From Corynebacterium accolens (GTDB lineage: Bacteria; Actinomycetota; Actinomycetes; Mycobacteriales; Mycobacteriaceae): DNA of 11,003 nt. Position 1 is the first letter of the stretch. Every line of letters starts with the position of its first letter. The stretch is taken from NCBI RefSeq assembly GCF_030515985.1, contig NZ_CP100376.1:2249607-2260609 (forward strand). Direction: 5' to 3'. Made by a program: the position numbers and the translations under genes. Below the pieces are notes generated by a model that ran no database searches, was not told the DNA's origin, and saw only the letters and a list, made by a program, of their open reading frames with translations. Below, piece by piece: positions 1 through 5,600 of the stretch.

Positions 1-2
1 CC

Positions 3-86
3 GCCGCTACCAACATGGATACCGTGTTGGCGGATATGAACCGCCGTGGTGGCGTTGGTGCTGGGTTTACCTTGCCCGAAGCATAA
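3..86 (+). CDS. C-terminal end of an unidentified protein (partial, 5' end outside window)
   Basis: A reading frame open from the window edge ends with TAA at 84-86 and encodes the last 27 residues of a protein ending in GAGFTLPEA. The tail is rich in Gly and has no motif I recognise, so no function is assigned. That it is a real gene end is supported by the strong intrinsic terminator beginning 15 bases after the stop. The following feo operon has its own promoter region, so this gene belongs to a separate transcription unit. Confidence 0.55.
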   Translation, partial: AATNMDTVLADMNRRGGVGAGFTLPEA

Positions 87-100
87 GCGCGAAGCAGATA

Positions 101-141
101 GCGCCCCGTTCAGCCTTGAGTGCTGCACGGGGCGCTTTTTT
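101..141 (+). terminator. Intrinsic terminator of the upstream gene
   Basis: A perfect 9-bp stem (GCGCCCCGT at 101-109 with ACGGGGCGC at 127-135) is followed at once by six T residues (136-141). CAGC/GCTG inside the loop can extend the stem past one mismatch. A GC-rich stem plus T-tract just after a stop codon is the classic Rho-independent layout. It separates the partial gene from the feo leader. Confidence 0.92.
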
Positions 142-198
142 ATGCGCAATTTCTATGGGCATATAACGCGCATGCGTCCCGCCAAAGTGGGGGAAAGC

Positions 199-217
199 GC
201 AGGATAGCCTTGCCTGC
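199..217. promoter_or_regulatory. Second, weaker DtxR-like box upstream of feoA
   Basis: The 19-mer GCAGGATAGCCTTGCCTGC matches 12 of 19 positions of the DtxR consensus TWAGGTTAGSCTAACCTWA. The core TAGCCT is intact and the outer arms GCAGG/CCTGC form a perfect inverted repeat. Its centre (208) lies 35 bases upstream of the centre of the better box (243), and it overlaps the candidate -35 element. DtxR is the iron-dependent repressor of corynebacteria. Alone this match would be weak; the neighbouring box and the iron-uptake operon make it credible. Confidence 0.45.
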
Positions 218-239
218 AATCGGAGACATAAACTAAGGT
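210..239 (+). promoter_or_regulatory. Candidate feoABC promoter (-35/-10)
   Basis: TTGCCT at 210-215 and TAAGGT at 234-239 are separated by 18 bases and fit the housekeeping pattern TTGNNN / TANNNT. Transcription would begin near 246, leaving a leader of about 80 bases before feoA. The -35 lies in the weak DtxR-like box and the -10 in the strong one, the arrangement expected if the repressor blocks RNA polymerase binding. This is inferred from motif matching only. Confidence 0.45.
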
Positions 240-252
240 GAGACTTACCTAT
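234..252. promoter_or_regulatory. DtxR-type iron box upstream of feoA
   Basis: The 19-mer TAAGGTGAGACTTACCTAT matches 15 of 19 positions of the corynebacterial DtxR consensus TWAGGTTAGSCTAACCTWA. It keeps the half-site AGGT-AG and its mirror CT-ACCT around a central base. It lies 73 bases before the feoA start and covers the candidate -10 box. The expected effect is repression of feoABC when cytoplasmic Fe2+ is plentiful. Box and context are seen; binding is inferred. Confidence 0.75.
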
Positions 253-324
253 TGTCCAATTAGGGATAGTCAATATCTGCTGTGGCTAACGCATCCGCAG
301 CGAAATTTGAACCGAGGTTTCCCC

Positions 325-609
325 ATGTACAAAACCCATTCCACTCCACCAGAAACTGGGCCCATTCGCGCGGATCAAGCACCCACCGATGCCGTGGTGG
401 AACTGTCCGCTGATTGCCTGCACAACGCGATCGAGACCCAACCGGCGCTGGCCGTGCGGCTGCGCGAGCTGGGCTTTCGGCCTGGCACCCGCGTGCAGAT
501 CGGCCGCACCGTCGCAGGCGGTGCGCGCATTGTCAGCGTAGGTACGGCCCGTTATGCCGTGGATGCGCACACTCTGCGCCAACTCGAAGTCGTTCCGGTG
601 GAGGCATAA
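325..609 (+). CDS. feoA: FeoA, small SH3-like subunit of the ferrous iron transport system
   Basis: This 94-residue cytoplasmic protein has the FeoA SH3-like barrel in its C-terminal two thirds. The signature LRELGFRPG lies at residues 46-54, followed by VQIGRT, a GGARIVSVG turn and a closing hydrophobic strand. FeoA proteins are thought to assist FeoB in Fe2+ import, probably by contacting its G-protein domain. The N-terminal ~22 residues are low-complexity, rich in Pro and Thr, and lie outside the domain. The ATG at 325 is chosen because GAGG (314-317) sits 7 bases upstream. The frame stays open back to a GTG at 238, but that codon lies inside the DtxR box and -10 region, so the extension is unlikely. 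feoB follows after 3 bases and is probably translationally coupled. Confidence 0.9.
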   Translation: MYKTHSTPPETGPIRADQAPTDAVVELSADCLHNAIETQPALAVRLRELGFRPGTRVQIGRTVAGGARIVSVGTARYAVDAHTLRQLEVVPVEA

Positions 610-612
610 GCG

Positions 613-2550
613 ATGGCACATAATTCCACGGCCCCAGCAAGCTGCCACAGCACCTCCACCATGCGGATAGCGGCGGAAGGCACGCCGGTCCTGGCACTGG
701 TGGGCGCGCCCAACTCCGGAAAGTCCACCCTCTTTAACGCATTGACCGGCGCGAAGGTCCAGACCGGCAACTGGCCGGGCACCTCCGTCGAGGTCAGCCG
801 CGGGCTCTGGAATGCGCAGCCAGAGGCCTTTGACATCATCGACCTGCCCGGCGCCTATTCACTTGAGCCCATGAGCCCGGATGAGGCCTTTACCAAGCAG
901 ATGCTCATTGACTGCCCGGCAGACGAGCGCCCTGATGTCGTCGTGGTCCTCGTGGACGCAACGGCCCCGGCCCGCGGGCTCAACTTGGCGCTGCAAATTG
1001 CCGCCGAGCCATACCGCGTGGTCATCGGCGTGACCAAGGAGGATATGGCCGAGCAGCAGGGCATTAGCATCGATACTGAAGCGCTCTCCCGCGCCACTGG
1101 CATGCCAGTGGTCAGCGTCAATGGACGGCGCCGGCGCAACCTCGACGGGCTGGAAACCACCGTGGCACAGGCCATGCGCGTCGAGCCAACCATCATCCGC
1201 CAGGATTCCGGCCTGGATCAGCGCTTTGCGGATCTCGATGCCGCCGAAAAAGCTGCGGTCCACCGCGTGGAGGTAGGCGAGACCCTCACCCAGCGCGTGG
1301 ACCGCGTGGTGCTGCACCCAGTGGTGGGCCCGCTGCTCTTCCTCGCGGTGATGTGGGCGGTCTTCTTCATCACCACCACGGTGGCAGGGCCCATGCAGGA
1401 CGGCCTCGAAGACCTTGTCACCGGTCCGGTCTCGGACGCGGCCCGCGCCGGGCTGGAAGCCATTGGCCTGGATCACTGGCTGATTTCGGGCTTGCTTGTT
1501 GATGGCCTCATTGGTGGCGTCGGCATGGTGCTGACCTTCGCTCCGCTACTGGCGCTGATGTTTCTGTGCTTGGCGGTGCTGGAGGATTCCGGCTATATGG
1601 CGCGCGCTGCGGTGGTCACCGATAGGGTGATGCGCTCGATTGGCCTGCCTGGCAAGGCCTTTATCCCCATCGTGGTGGGCTATGGCTGCAACGTGCCGGC
1701 GATTTCGGCCACGCGAGTGCTTGGCGATGTCCGCCACCGCATCCTTACCTGCCTGCTTATCCCCTTCACCTCGTGCTCGGCGCGGCTTATCGTCTTTATG
1801 ATGCTGGCGCAGGTCTTTTTCCCAGATCACGCCGGATCGGCGGTCTTTGGCATGTACGTTCTGTCCATCGCCCTGGTGGTAGCCGTGGGCTTGGCACTGC
1901 GCAAAACGGTCTGGCGCGCCATGCCGTCCGAGGCACTCGTTATTGACCTGCCTTCGTATCAGCTGCCCACGTTTAAGCTATCGCTCTCGGTCATGTGGGT
2001 GCGCCTGAAGGGATTCTTACACACCGCAGGTGGCATCATCGTGGCCACGGTGGTGGTTATTTGGCTGCTCATGTCCATACCCGTCACCGGTGGGCATTCC
2101 TTTGACGAGGAAGCCGTCCCGCCGGAGGACTCGGCCTATGGCGCGGTTTCGAAGGCGATATCCCCGGCGTTTGCGCCGGCTGGCTTCGATTCGTGGTCGC
2201 TCACCGGCCCGCTGGTAACAGGTTTTGTGGCGAAGGAAACGCTGATTTCCACCTGGGCGCAGACTTACGCCGTCGATGACGTCACGGATGCGGATCCTGA
2301 GGAACAAGCCGAGTCTTCGCTGGCCGATCACATCCGCAGCGACTTCGATGCCGCCTCCGGTGGGCACGGGCTGGCCGCGGTGTGGGCGTACATGGTCTTC
2401 CTCTTGGCCTATACCCCGTGCGTGGCTACGGTGGCCGCGCAGCGGCGCGAAATTGGCTGGAAGTGGACGCTCATCGGCTTTGCGCTCCAGCTCGTCACGG
2501 CCTGGGTCTTGGCAGTCGGAGTCTTCCAGGTGCTGAGGTTATTCCTATGA
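613..2550 (+). CDS. feoB: FeoB, GTPase-coupled ferrous iron permease of the inner membrane
   Basis: This 645-residue protein imports Fe2+ across the cytoplasmic membrane. The N-terminal G domain shows G1 GAPNSGKST (31-39), the switch region around PGTS (55-58), G3 DLPG (77-80) and a G4-like TKED (141-144), where most FeoB proteins have NxxD. A helical linker follows, then a membrane domain from about residue 235. The first Gate region contains GCNVPAI (Cys359) after the SGYMARAA block. The second contains the FVAKETLIS motif, and TPC (Cys603) lies in the conserved C-terminal block. At 645 residues it is shorter than the ~770 of E. coli FeoB but within the usual bacterial range. The start at 613 has GGAGG (600-604) 8 bases upstream; Met17 at 661 is a weaker alternative. 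It overlaps feoC by ATGA. Confidence 0.97.
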   Translation: MAHNSTAPASCHSTSTMRIAAEGTPVLALVGAPNSGKSTLFNALTGAKVQTGNWPGTSVEVSRGLWNAQPEAFDIIDLPGAYSLEPMSPDEAFTKQMLIDCPADERPDVVVVLVDATAPARGLNLALQIAAEPYRVVIGVTKEDMAEQQGISIDTEALSRATGMPVVSVNGRRRRNLDGLETTVAQAMRVEPTIIRQDSGLDQRFADLDAAEKAAVHRVEVGETLTQRVDRVVLHPVVGPLLFLAVMWAVFFITTTVAGPMQDGLEDLVTGPVSDAARAGLEAIGLDHWLISGLLVDGLIGGVGMVLTFAPLLALMFLCLAVLEDSGYMARAAVVTDRVMRSIGLPGKAFIPIVVGYGCNVPAISATRVLGDVRHRILTCLLIPFTSCSARLIVFMMLAQVFFPDHAGSAVFGMYVLSIALVVAVGLALRKTVWRAMPSEALVIDLPSYQLPTFKLSLSVMWVRLKGFLHTAGGIIVATVVVIWLLMSIPVTGGHSFDEEAVPPEDSAYGAVSKAISPAFAPAGFDSWSLTGPLVTGFVAKETLISTWAQTYAVDDVTDADPEEQAESSLADHIRSDFDAASGGHGLAAVWAYMVFLLAYTPCVATVAAQRREIGWKWTLIGFALQLVTAWVLAVGVFQVLRLFL

Positions 2551-2807
2551 GCCCTACAGACAAGGTAAAAGAAGCGATCCGCGGCGGTCACTCCACCCCC
2601 GCAGACATCGCCCGCGCGACCGGACTGGGGCAGGGGACCGTGGAGGTTATCCTCGCCCACTTGGAACACAGCGCGCAGCTCGTGCGCGAATCGCTCTCCT
2701 CGTGCCCCACGGGCGGCTGTGGTAATTGCTCGCACAGTGATGGCTGCTCCGGCGCCGAGGGCGGGCGCCGTGAACCGGTCTTATTGAAACTTACGGTCCG
2801 GCCTTAA
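2547..2807 (+). CDS. feoC: FeoC-like winged-helix protein with a four-cysteine cluster
   Basis: This 86-residue protein starts at the ATG overlapping the feoB stop (ATGA, 2547-2550), with GAGG (2535-2538) 8 bases upstream. Residues 1-50 look like a small winged helix: a helix, [12 protein letters not shown] as helix-turn-helix, then a recognition helix. Residues 53-67 carry Cys53, Cys58, Cys61 and Cys67, spaced C-x4-C-x2-C-x5-C, the spacing used by enterobacterial FeoC to bind an Fe-S cluster. FeoC in enterobacteria interacts with FeoB and affects its stability or activity; a redox or iron sensing role is suggested but not settled. The same frame is open further upstream inside feoB, but that part is a shadow. 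Its 3' end overlaps convergent hisN by 4 bases. The family call rests on position, length and the cysteine pattern. Confidence 0.85.
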   Translation: MSPTDKVKEAIRGGHSTPADIARATGLGQGTVEVILAHLEHSAQLVRESLSSCPTGGCGNCSHSDGCSGAEGGRREPVLLKLTVRP

Positions 2808-3586
2808 TCCTGCAGCATCTGCAGCGCGGCCTTGTGCAGGCGGCCATTGGAGGCAATGGCCGATCCGCCGTGCGGCCCAGGATTGCCGGACAGATCCGTA
2901 AACGTACCGCCGGCCTCGGTCACGAGCAGGGACGGGGCGGCGAGATCCCAGAGGGAGACCTCAGGCTCGGTGGCGATATCGACAGCGCCTTCTGCCACGA
3001 GGCAGTAGGACCAGAAATCGCCGTAGCCGCGCAGGCGCCATGTCTTATCCGTCAGGTTGAGGAACTTATCGCGTAATCCACGCTCGGACCAGCCGGTGAG
3101 CGAGCTCATGGCAAGGGAGGCATGCCCAAGTTTCTCGATCTGGGAGACGTGCAGGCGCTTCGGCTCACCGCCAAAGACGCGGTAGGCACCGGCGCCTTTC
3201 GCTGCGTACCAGCGCCGGCGCAGGGCTGGGGCGGAGACCACGGAGACGACCGGTTCGCCGTCTTCGAGCAGGGAAATAAGCGTGGCCCACACGGGCACAC
3301 CGCGCACGAAGTTCTTCGTGCCATCGATGGGATCGATGACCCACTGGCGGCCCTCGTAGCAGGCCTGGCCGCCAAACTCTTCGCCCAAAACCTCATCGCG
3401 CGGGCGGGAGCGCTTCAGCGAATCGCGAATGTGCTTCTCGCAGTTGAGATCCGCATCCGAGACCGGGGTCAGGTCCGGCTTTTCCTTGACGGATAGGTCG
3501 GTGGCCTCGAAGCGGTGCATCGTGACTACATCGGCGTGACCGGCCAACTCGAGCGCGAGACCTAAGTCTTCTTTGAATTTACCCAC
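2804..3586 (-). CDS. hisN: Histidinol-phosphatase of the inositol monophosphatase fold (HisN)
   Basis: This 260-residue cytosolic Mg2+-dependent phosphatase probably converts L-histidinol phosphate to L-histidinol in histidine synthesis, as shown for the corynebacterial HisN family. Metal-site motifs are visible: GEE at 68-70, DPIDGT at 85-90 and WD at 213-214. The stretch [15 protein letters not shown] (186-200) is typical of HisN rather than of general inositol monophosphatases. The start is a GTG (3584-3586) with GGAGG 9 bases upstream, and it lies inside the 3' end of the preceding phosphatase gene (8-base overlap), so the two are co-transcribed and probably coupled. Its TAA shares bases with the feoC stop on the other strand. 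Substrate choice is inferred from family similarity; inositol phosphate or another sugar phosphate remains possible. Confidence 0.88.
   Translation of the reverse strand: MGKFKEDLGLALELAGHADVVTMHRFEATDLSVKEKPDLTPVSDADLNCEKHIRDSLKRSRPRDEVLGEEFGGQACYEGRQWVIDPIDGTKNFVRGVPVWATLISLLEDGEPVVSVVSAPALRRRWYAAKGAGAYRVFGGEPKRLHVSQIEKLGHASLAMSSLTGWSERGLRDKFLNLTDKTWRLRGYGDFWSYCLVAEGAVDIATEPEVSLWDLAAPSLLVTEAGGTFTDLSGNPGPHGGSAIASNGRLHKAALQMLQD
2841..2862. other. Perfect hairpin inside the hisN 3' end, 34 bases past feoC
   Basis: CGGCCATTG (2841-2849) and CAATGGCCG (2854-2862) form a 9-bp perfect stem with a 4-base loop GAGG. It lies downstream of feoC in the feo direction but within hisN codons. There is no T-tract on either side, so it is not a standard intrinsic terminator. 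It could slow the feo transcript after the overlapping stop codons, or be a by-product of coding sequence. Confidence 0.3.
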
Positions 3587-4415
3587 GGAGCCATTCCTCC
3601 ATTTGTTGAACTACCTGTTTATTTCCGGCCAAGCACCACTCGACGCCACCGGCTTCTACCTTGCGGGCGGCACCACCAGCGGCCTCAATGAGAGCCTTGC
3701 CGGGGAACCAATCCCAATCCGCTACCGAATGCTGCATCCATGCGCCCCACGTGCCTTCTGCCACGGAGGCCAAGTCCACTGAACCGGCACCAAGCATACG
3801 GACTGTAGCAAAGTTTTCGGTCACCCGCTGCCACGCCGCACGAATTTCTGGATCCGCCAGCGACGTTGGGTGCAGGTAGGACGAGAGCGAGATTTCTTCT
3901 GCCGGCTTATCCTGCAGCTTGGCAACGTCCTTACCATCGAGCGAGGTGGGGTAGTCGCGCCCGCCAAACCAGGTATAGCCCATGGCGGGGCGGTGGACGG
4001 CGCCGAGGGCGACCCCGGAGGCATCGGTAAGCGCGAGCGCCGAGCACCAATAATCGGAGCCGGAGGTGAAATTGTAGGTCCCATCGACCGGATCGATGAC
4101 CCAATTGCGTCCGGACTGGGACTCGCGGGCTGTGCCTTCCTCGCCCACGAGGCCGTCCTCGGGGCGCACGGCCTCTAGCACTCCGGCAACGAAGCGCTCT
4201 GCGGCGCGGTCTGCATCCGTGACCACATCAGAAATAGAGGTTTTCTGCTCAACCGAGACGCCCATCTCGCGCAAGCGCCAAGCTAAGCGTCCGGCGTTAT
4301 ACACAAGCGCCTGCGCCAAATGGGCATCCCCATCGTCAGCATGCGCGACAATAAACGTTTTGATGACCGCATCGATCATCTCCTGCAAGCTTGGCTTTTG
4401 ATCCATGCACACCAT
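3579..4415 (-). CDS. Inositol monophosphatase family protein (HisN paralogue)
   Basis: This 278-residue cytosolic phosphatase has the complete IMPase metal site: SDVVTDAD at 62-69, GEE at 91-93, WVIDPVDGT at 105-113 and a late WDW segment before [12 protein letters not shown]. Substrate candidates are inositol-1-phosphate, another sugar phosphate or 3'-phosphoadenosine phosphate; the sequence does not decide. An N-terminal helix of about 30 residues precedes the fold. The start is ambiguous. ATG 4415 has AGGG 7-10 bases upstream and is chosen. The same AGGG is part of TAGGGT (4425-4420), a -10-like box that would instead place a leaderless start at GTG 4412. ATG 4406 is also possible, and TTG 4436 is unlikely. 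It is the first gene of a two-gene unit with hisN. The tandem pair suggests an old duplication with divergence of substrate. Confidence 0.85.
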   Translation of the reverse strand: MVCMDQKPSLQEMIDAVIKTFIVAHADDGDAHLAQALVYNAGRLAWRLREMGVSVEQKTSISDVVTDADRAAERFVAGVLEAVRPEDGLVGEEGTARESQSGRNWVIDPVDGTYNFTSGSDYWCSALALTDASGVALGAVHRPAMGYTWFGGRDYPTSLDGKDVAKLQDKPAEEISLSSYLHPTSLADPEIRAAWQRVTENFATVRMLGAGSVDLASVAEGTWGAWMQHSVADWDWFPGKALIEAAGGAARKVEAGGVEWCLAGNKQVVQQMEEWLRG

Positions 4416-4461
4416 TGTCACCCTAAATCCAACCAATGGCTAATTCTGTGGGGGAGGTGGG

Positions 4462-4467
4462 TAAGAT
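4462..4467 (+). promoter_or_regulatory. Candidate -10 box of prfB, placed for leaderless transcription
   Basis: TAAGAT fits the corynebacterial -10 pattern TANNNT and ends 8 bases before the prfB ATG at 4476. Transcription would then begin at or within a base or two of the start codon. The only Shine-Dalgarno-like run, GGAGGTGG (4453-4460), is about 15 bases from the ATG, too far for normal use, and would lie upstream of the transcript. No convincing -35 is seen. An in-frame TTG at 4467 is closer to that run and is the rival start. Confidence 0.5.
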
Positions 4468-4475
4468 TGGGCCCT

Positions 4476-5579
4476 ATGCGTCCCGAAGTAATTACACGGC
4501 TCAAGCAATTGGACACCACCCTGACCACCATTGAAAAGGTCATGGATCCGGAAGCCTTGGCTGCGCGTATTCGGGAACTGGAAGCCCAAGCTGGGGATCC
4601 CTTGCTGTGGGATGATCCCGAGCACGCACAGAAGGTCACCTCTGAGTTATCAAGCGCGCAAGCAAAGGTCCGCAAACTGGAGTCTTTGCGCGGGCGCTTA
4701 GATGATATGCCGGTGATGTACGAGCTCGCGGAGGAAGAAGGCACCGTCTCCGTTGCCGATGAAGACCTTGCGGAGCTGGAAAGTGCCATCGAATCCCTCG
4801 AGGTAACCACCATGCTGTCCGGGGAATATGACCCGCGCGAGGCCGTGATCAATATCCGCTCCGGCGCCGGCGGGGTAGACGCGGCCGATTGGGCGGAGAT
4901 GCTCATGCGCATGTACACCCGCTGGGCGGGAAAGCACGACCACAAAGTGGATATTTACGATATTTCCTATGCCGAAGAAGCGGGCATTAAATCCGCCACC
5001 TTCGTGGTGCACGGGGAATACATGTACGGCCAGCTCTCCGTGGAACAGGGCGCGCACCGCCTCGTGCGCCTTTCGCCCTTCGATAACCAAGGCCGGCGCC
5101 AAACCTCCTTTGCAGAGGTCGAGGTCCTTCCCGTGGTGGAGCAAACGGACCACATCGACGTGCCGGATAACGAGGTGCGCGTGGACGTGTACCGTTCCTC
5201 TGGTCCCGGCGGGCAATCGGTCAATACCACCGATTCCGCGGTCCGCCTGACGCATATCCCCACCGGCATCGTGGTCACTTGCCAGAACGAGAAATCACAG
5301 ATTCAAAATAAGGCCTCTGCCATGCGGGTATTGCAGGCCAAGCTCTTGGAGCGCAAGCGCCAGGAAGAGCAGGCGGAGCTCGATGCGCTCGGCGCCGGCG
5401 GCAATGCCTCCTGGGGCAACCAGATGCGCTCTTATGTTTTGCACCCGTACCAAATGGTCAAAGACCTGCGCACCAATTTTGAAATGGGCGATCCCTCCAA
5501 GGTGCTTGATGGGGACATCGACGGCTTCTTGGAAGCCGGCATCCGCTGGCGCATGCAACAAGAGCGCGGCGAGGATTAA
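4476..5579 (+). CDS. prfB: Peptide chain release factor 2 (RF2)
   Basis: This 367-residue cytosolic factor recognises UGA and UAA in the ribosomal A site and triggers release of the finished protein. The RF2-specific tripeptide SPF is at 200-202 (RF1 has PxT there) and the catalytic GGQ at 245-247, in the context [17 protein letters not shown]. Domain 1 is a helical bundle over roughly residues 1-105. Length is close to E. coli RF2 (365). The CTTTGA programmed frameshift that autoregulates prfB in many bacteria is absent: the frame runs unbroken through the codon-25 region, so this copy is not controlled that way. The gene stands alone between divergent phosphatase genes and a convergent transporter. 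Its stop lies in the loop of a strong hairpin. Confidence 0.97.
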   Translation: MRPEVITRLKQLDTTLTTIEKVMDPEALAARIRELEAQAGDPLLWDDPEHAQKVTSELSSAQAKVRKLESLRGRLDDMPVMYELAEEEGTVSVADEDLAELESAIESLEVTTMLSGEYDPREAVINIRSGAGGVDAADWAEMLMRMYTRWAGKHDHKVDIYDISYAEEAGIKSATFVVHGEYMYGQLSVEQGAHRLVRLSPFDNQGRRQTSFAEVEVLPVVEQTDHIDVPDNEVRVDVYRSSGPGGQSVNTTDSAVRLTHIPTGIVVTCQNEKSQIQNKASAMRVLQAKLLERKRQEEQAELDALGAGGNASWGNQMRSYVLHPYQMVKDLRTNFEMGDPSKVLDGDIDGFLEAGIRWRMQQERGED

Positions 5580-5594
5580 CCTCGACCGCGCTCT
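5561..5594. terminator. Strong hairpin between convergent prfB and abgT, probable bidirectional terminator
   Basis: AGAGCGCGG (5561-5569) pairs with CCGCGCTCT (5586-5594), and CGAGG (5570-5574) with CCTCG (5580-5584), with one bulged A (5585) and loop ATTAA. This gives a 14-bp, very GC-rich stem. The prfB stop codon TAA (5577-5579) is inside the loop. No T-tract follows on either strand, so termination would rely on the stem alone or on colliding polymerases. A 10-bp palindrome GGCTTAAGCC (5598-5607) next to it contains the abgT stop. Confidence 0.55.
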
Positions 5595-5600
5595 GCAGGC

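Noticed and set aside
238..324. GTG-initiated N-terminal extension of feoA by 29 residues
   Set aside because: It starts inside the DtxR box and -10 element and has no ribosome site. ATG 325 has GAGG at 7 bases and begins close to the family domain.
859..1476. Long antisense open frame over feoB
   Set aside because: Antisense open frames are common in GC-rich genes. It has no recognisable motif, and feoB codons explain the sequence.
2750..2770. CGGCGCC/GGCGCCG hairpin near the feoC 3' end as a terminator
   Set aside because: It is inside feoC codons with no T-tract, and short GC-only repeats arise easily at this base composition.
4320..4475. Upstream in-frame extension of prfB
   Set aside because: It lies antisense in the phosphatase gene and its residues do not resemble RF2. 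RF2 similarity and length fit the ATG at 4476.
4698..5255. Antisense open frame of 185 codons over prfB
   Set aside because: It has no domain or start signal. It is His- and Gly-rich, as expected from the reverse of coding sequence.
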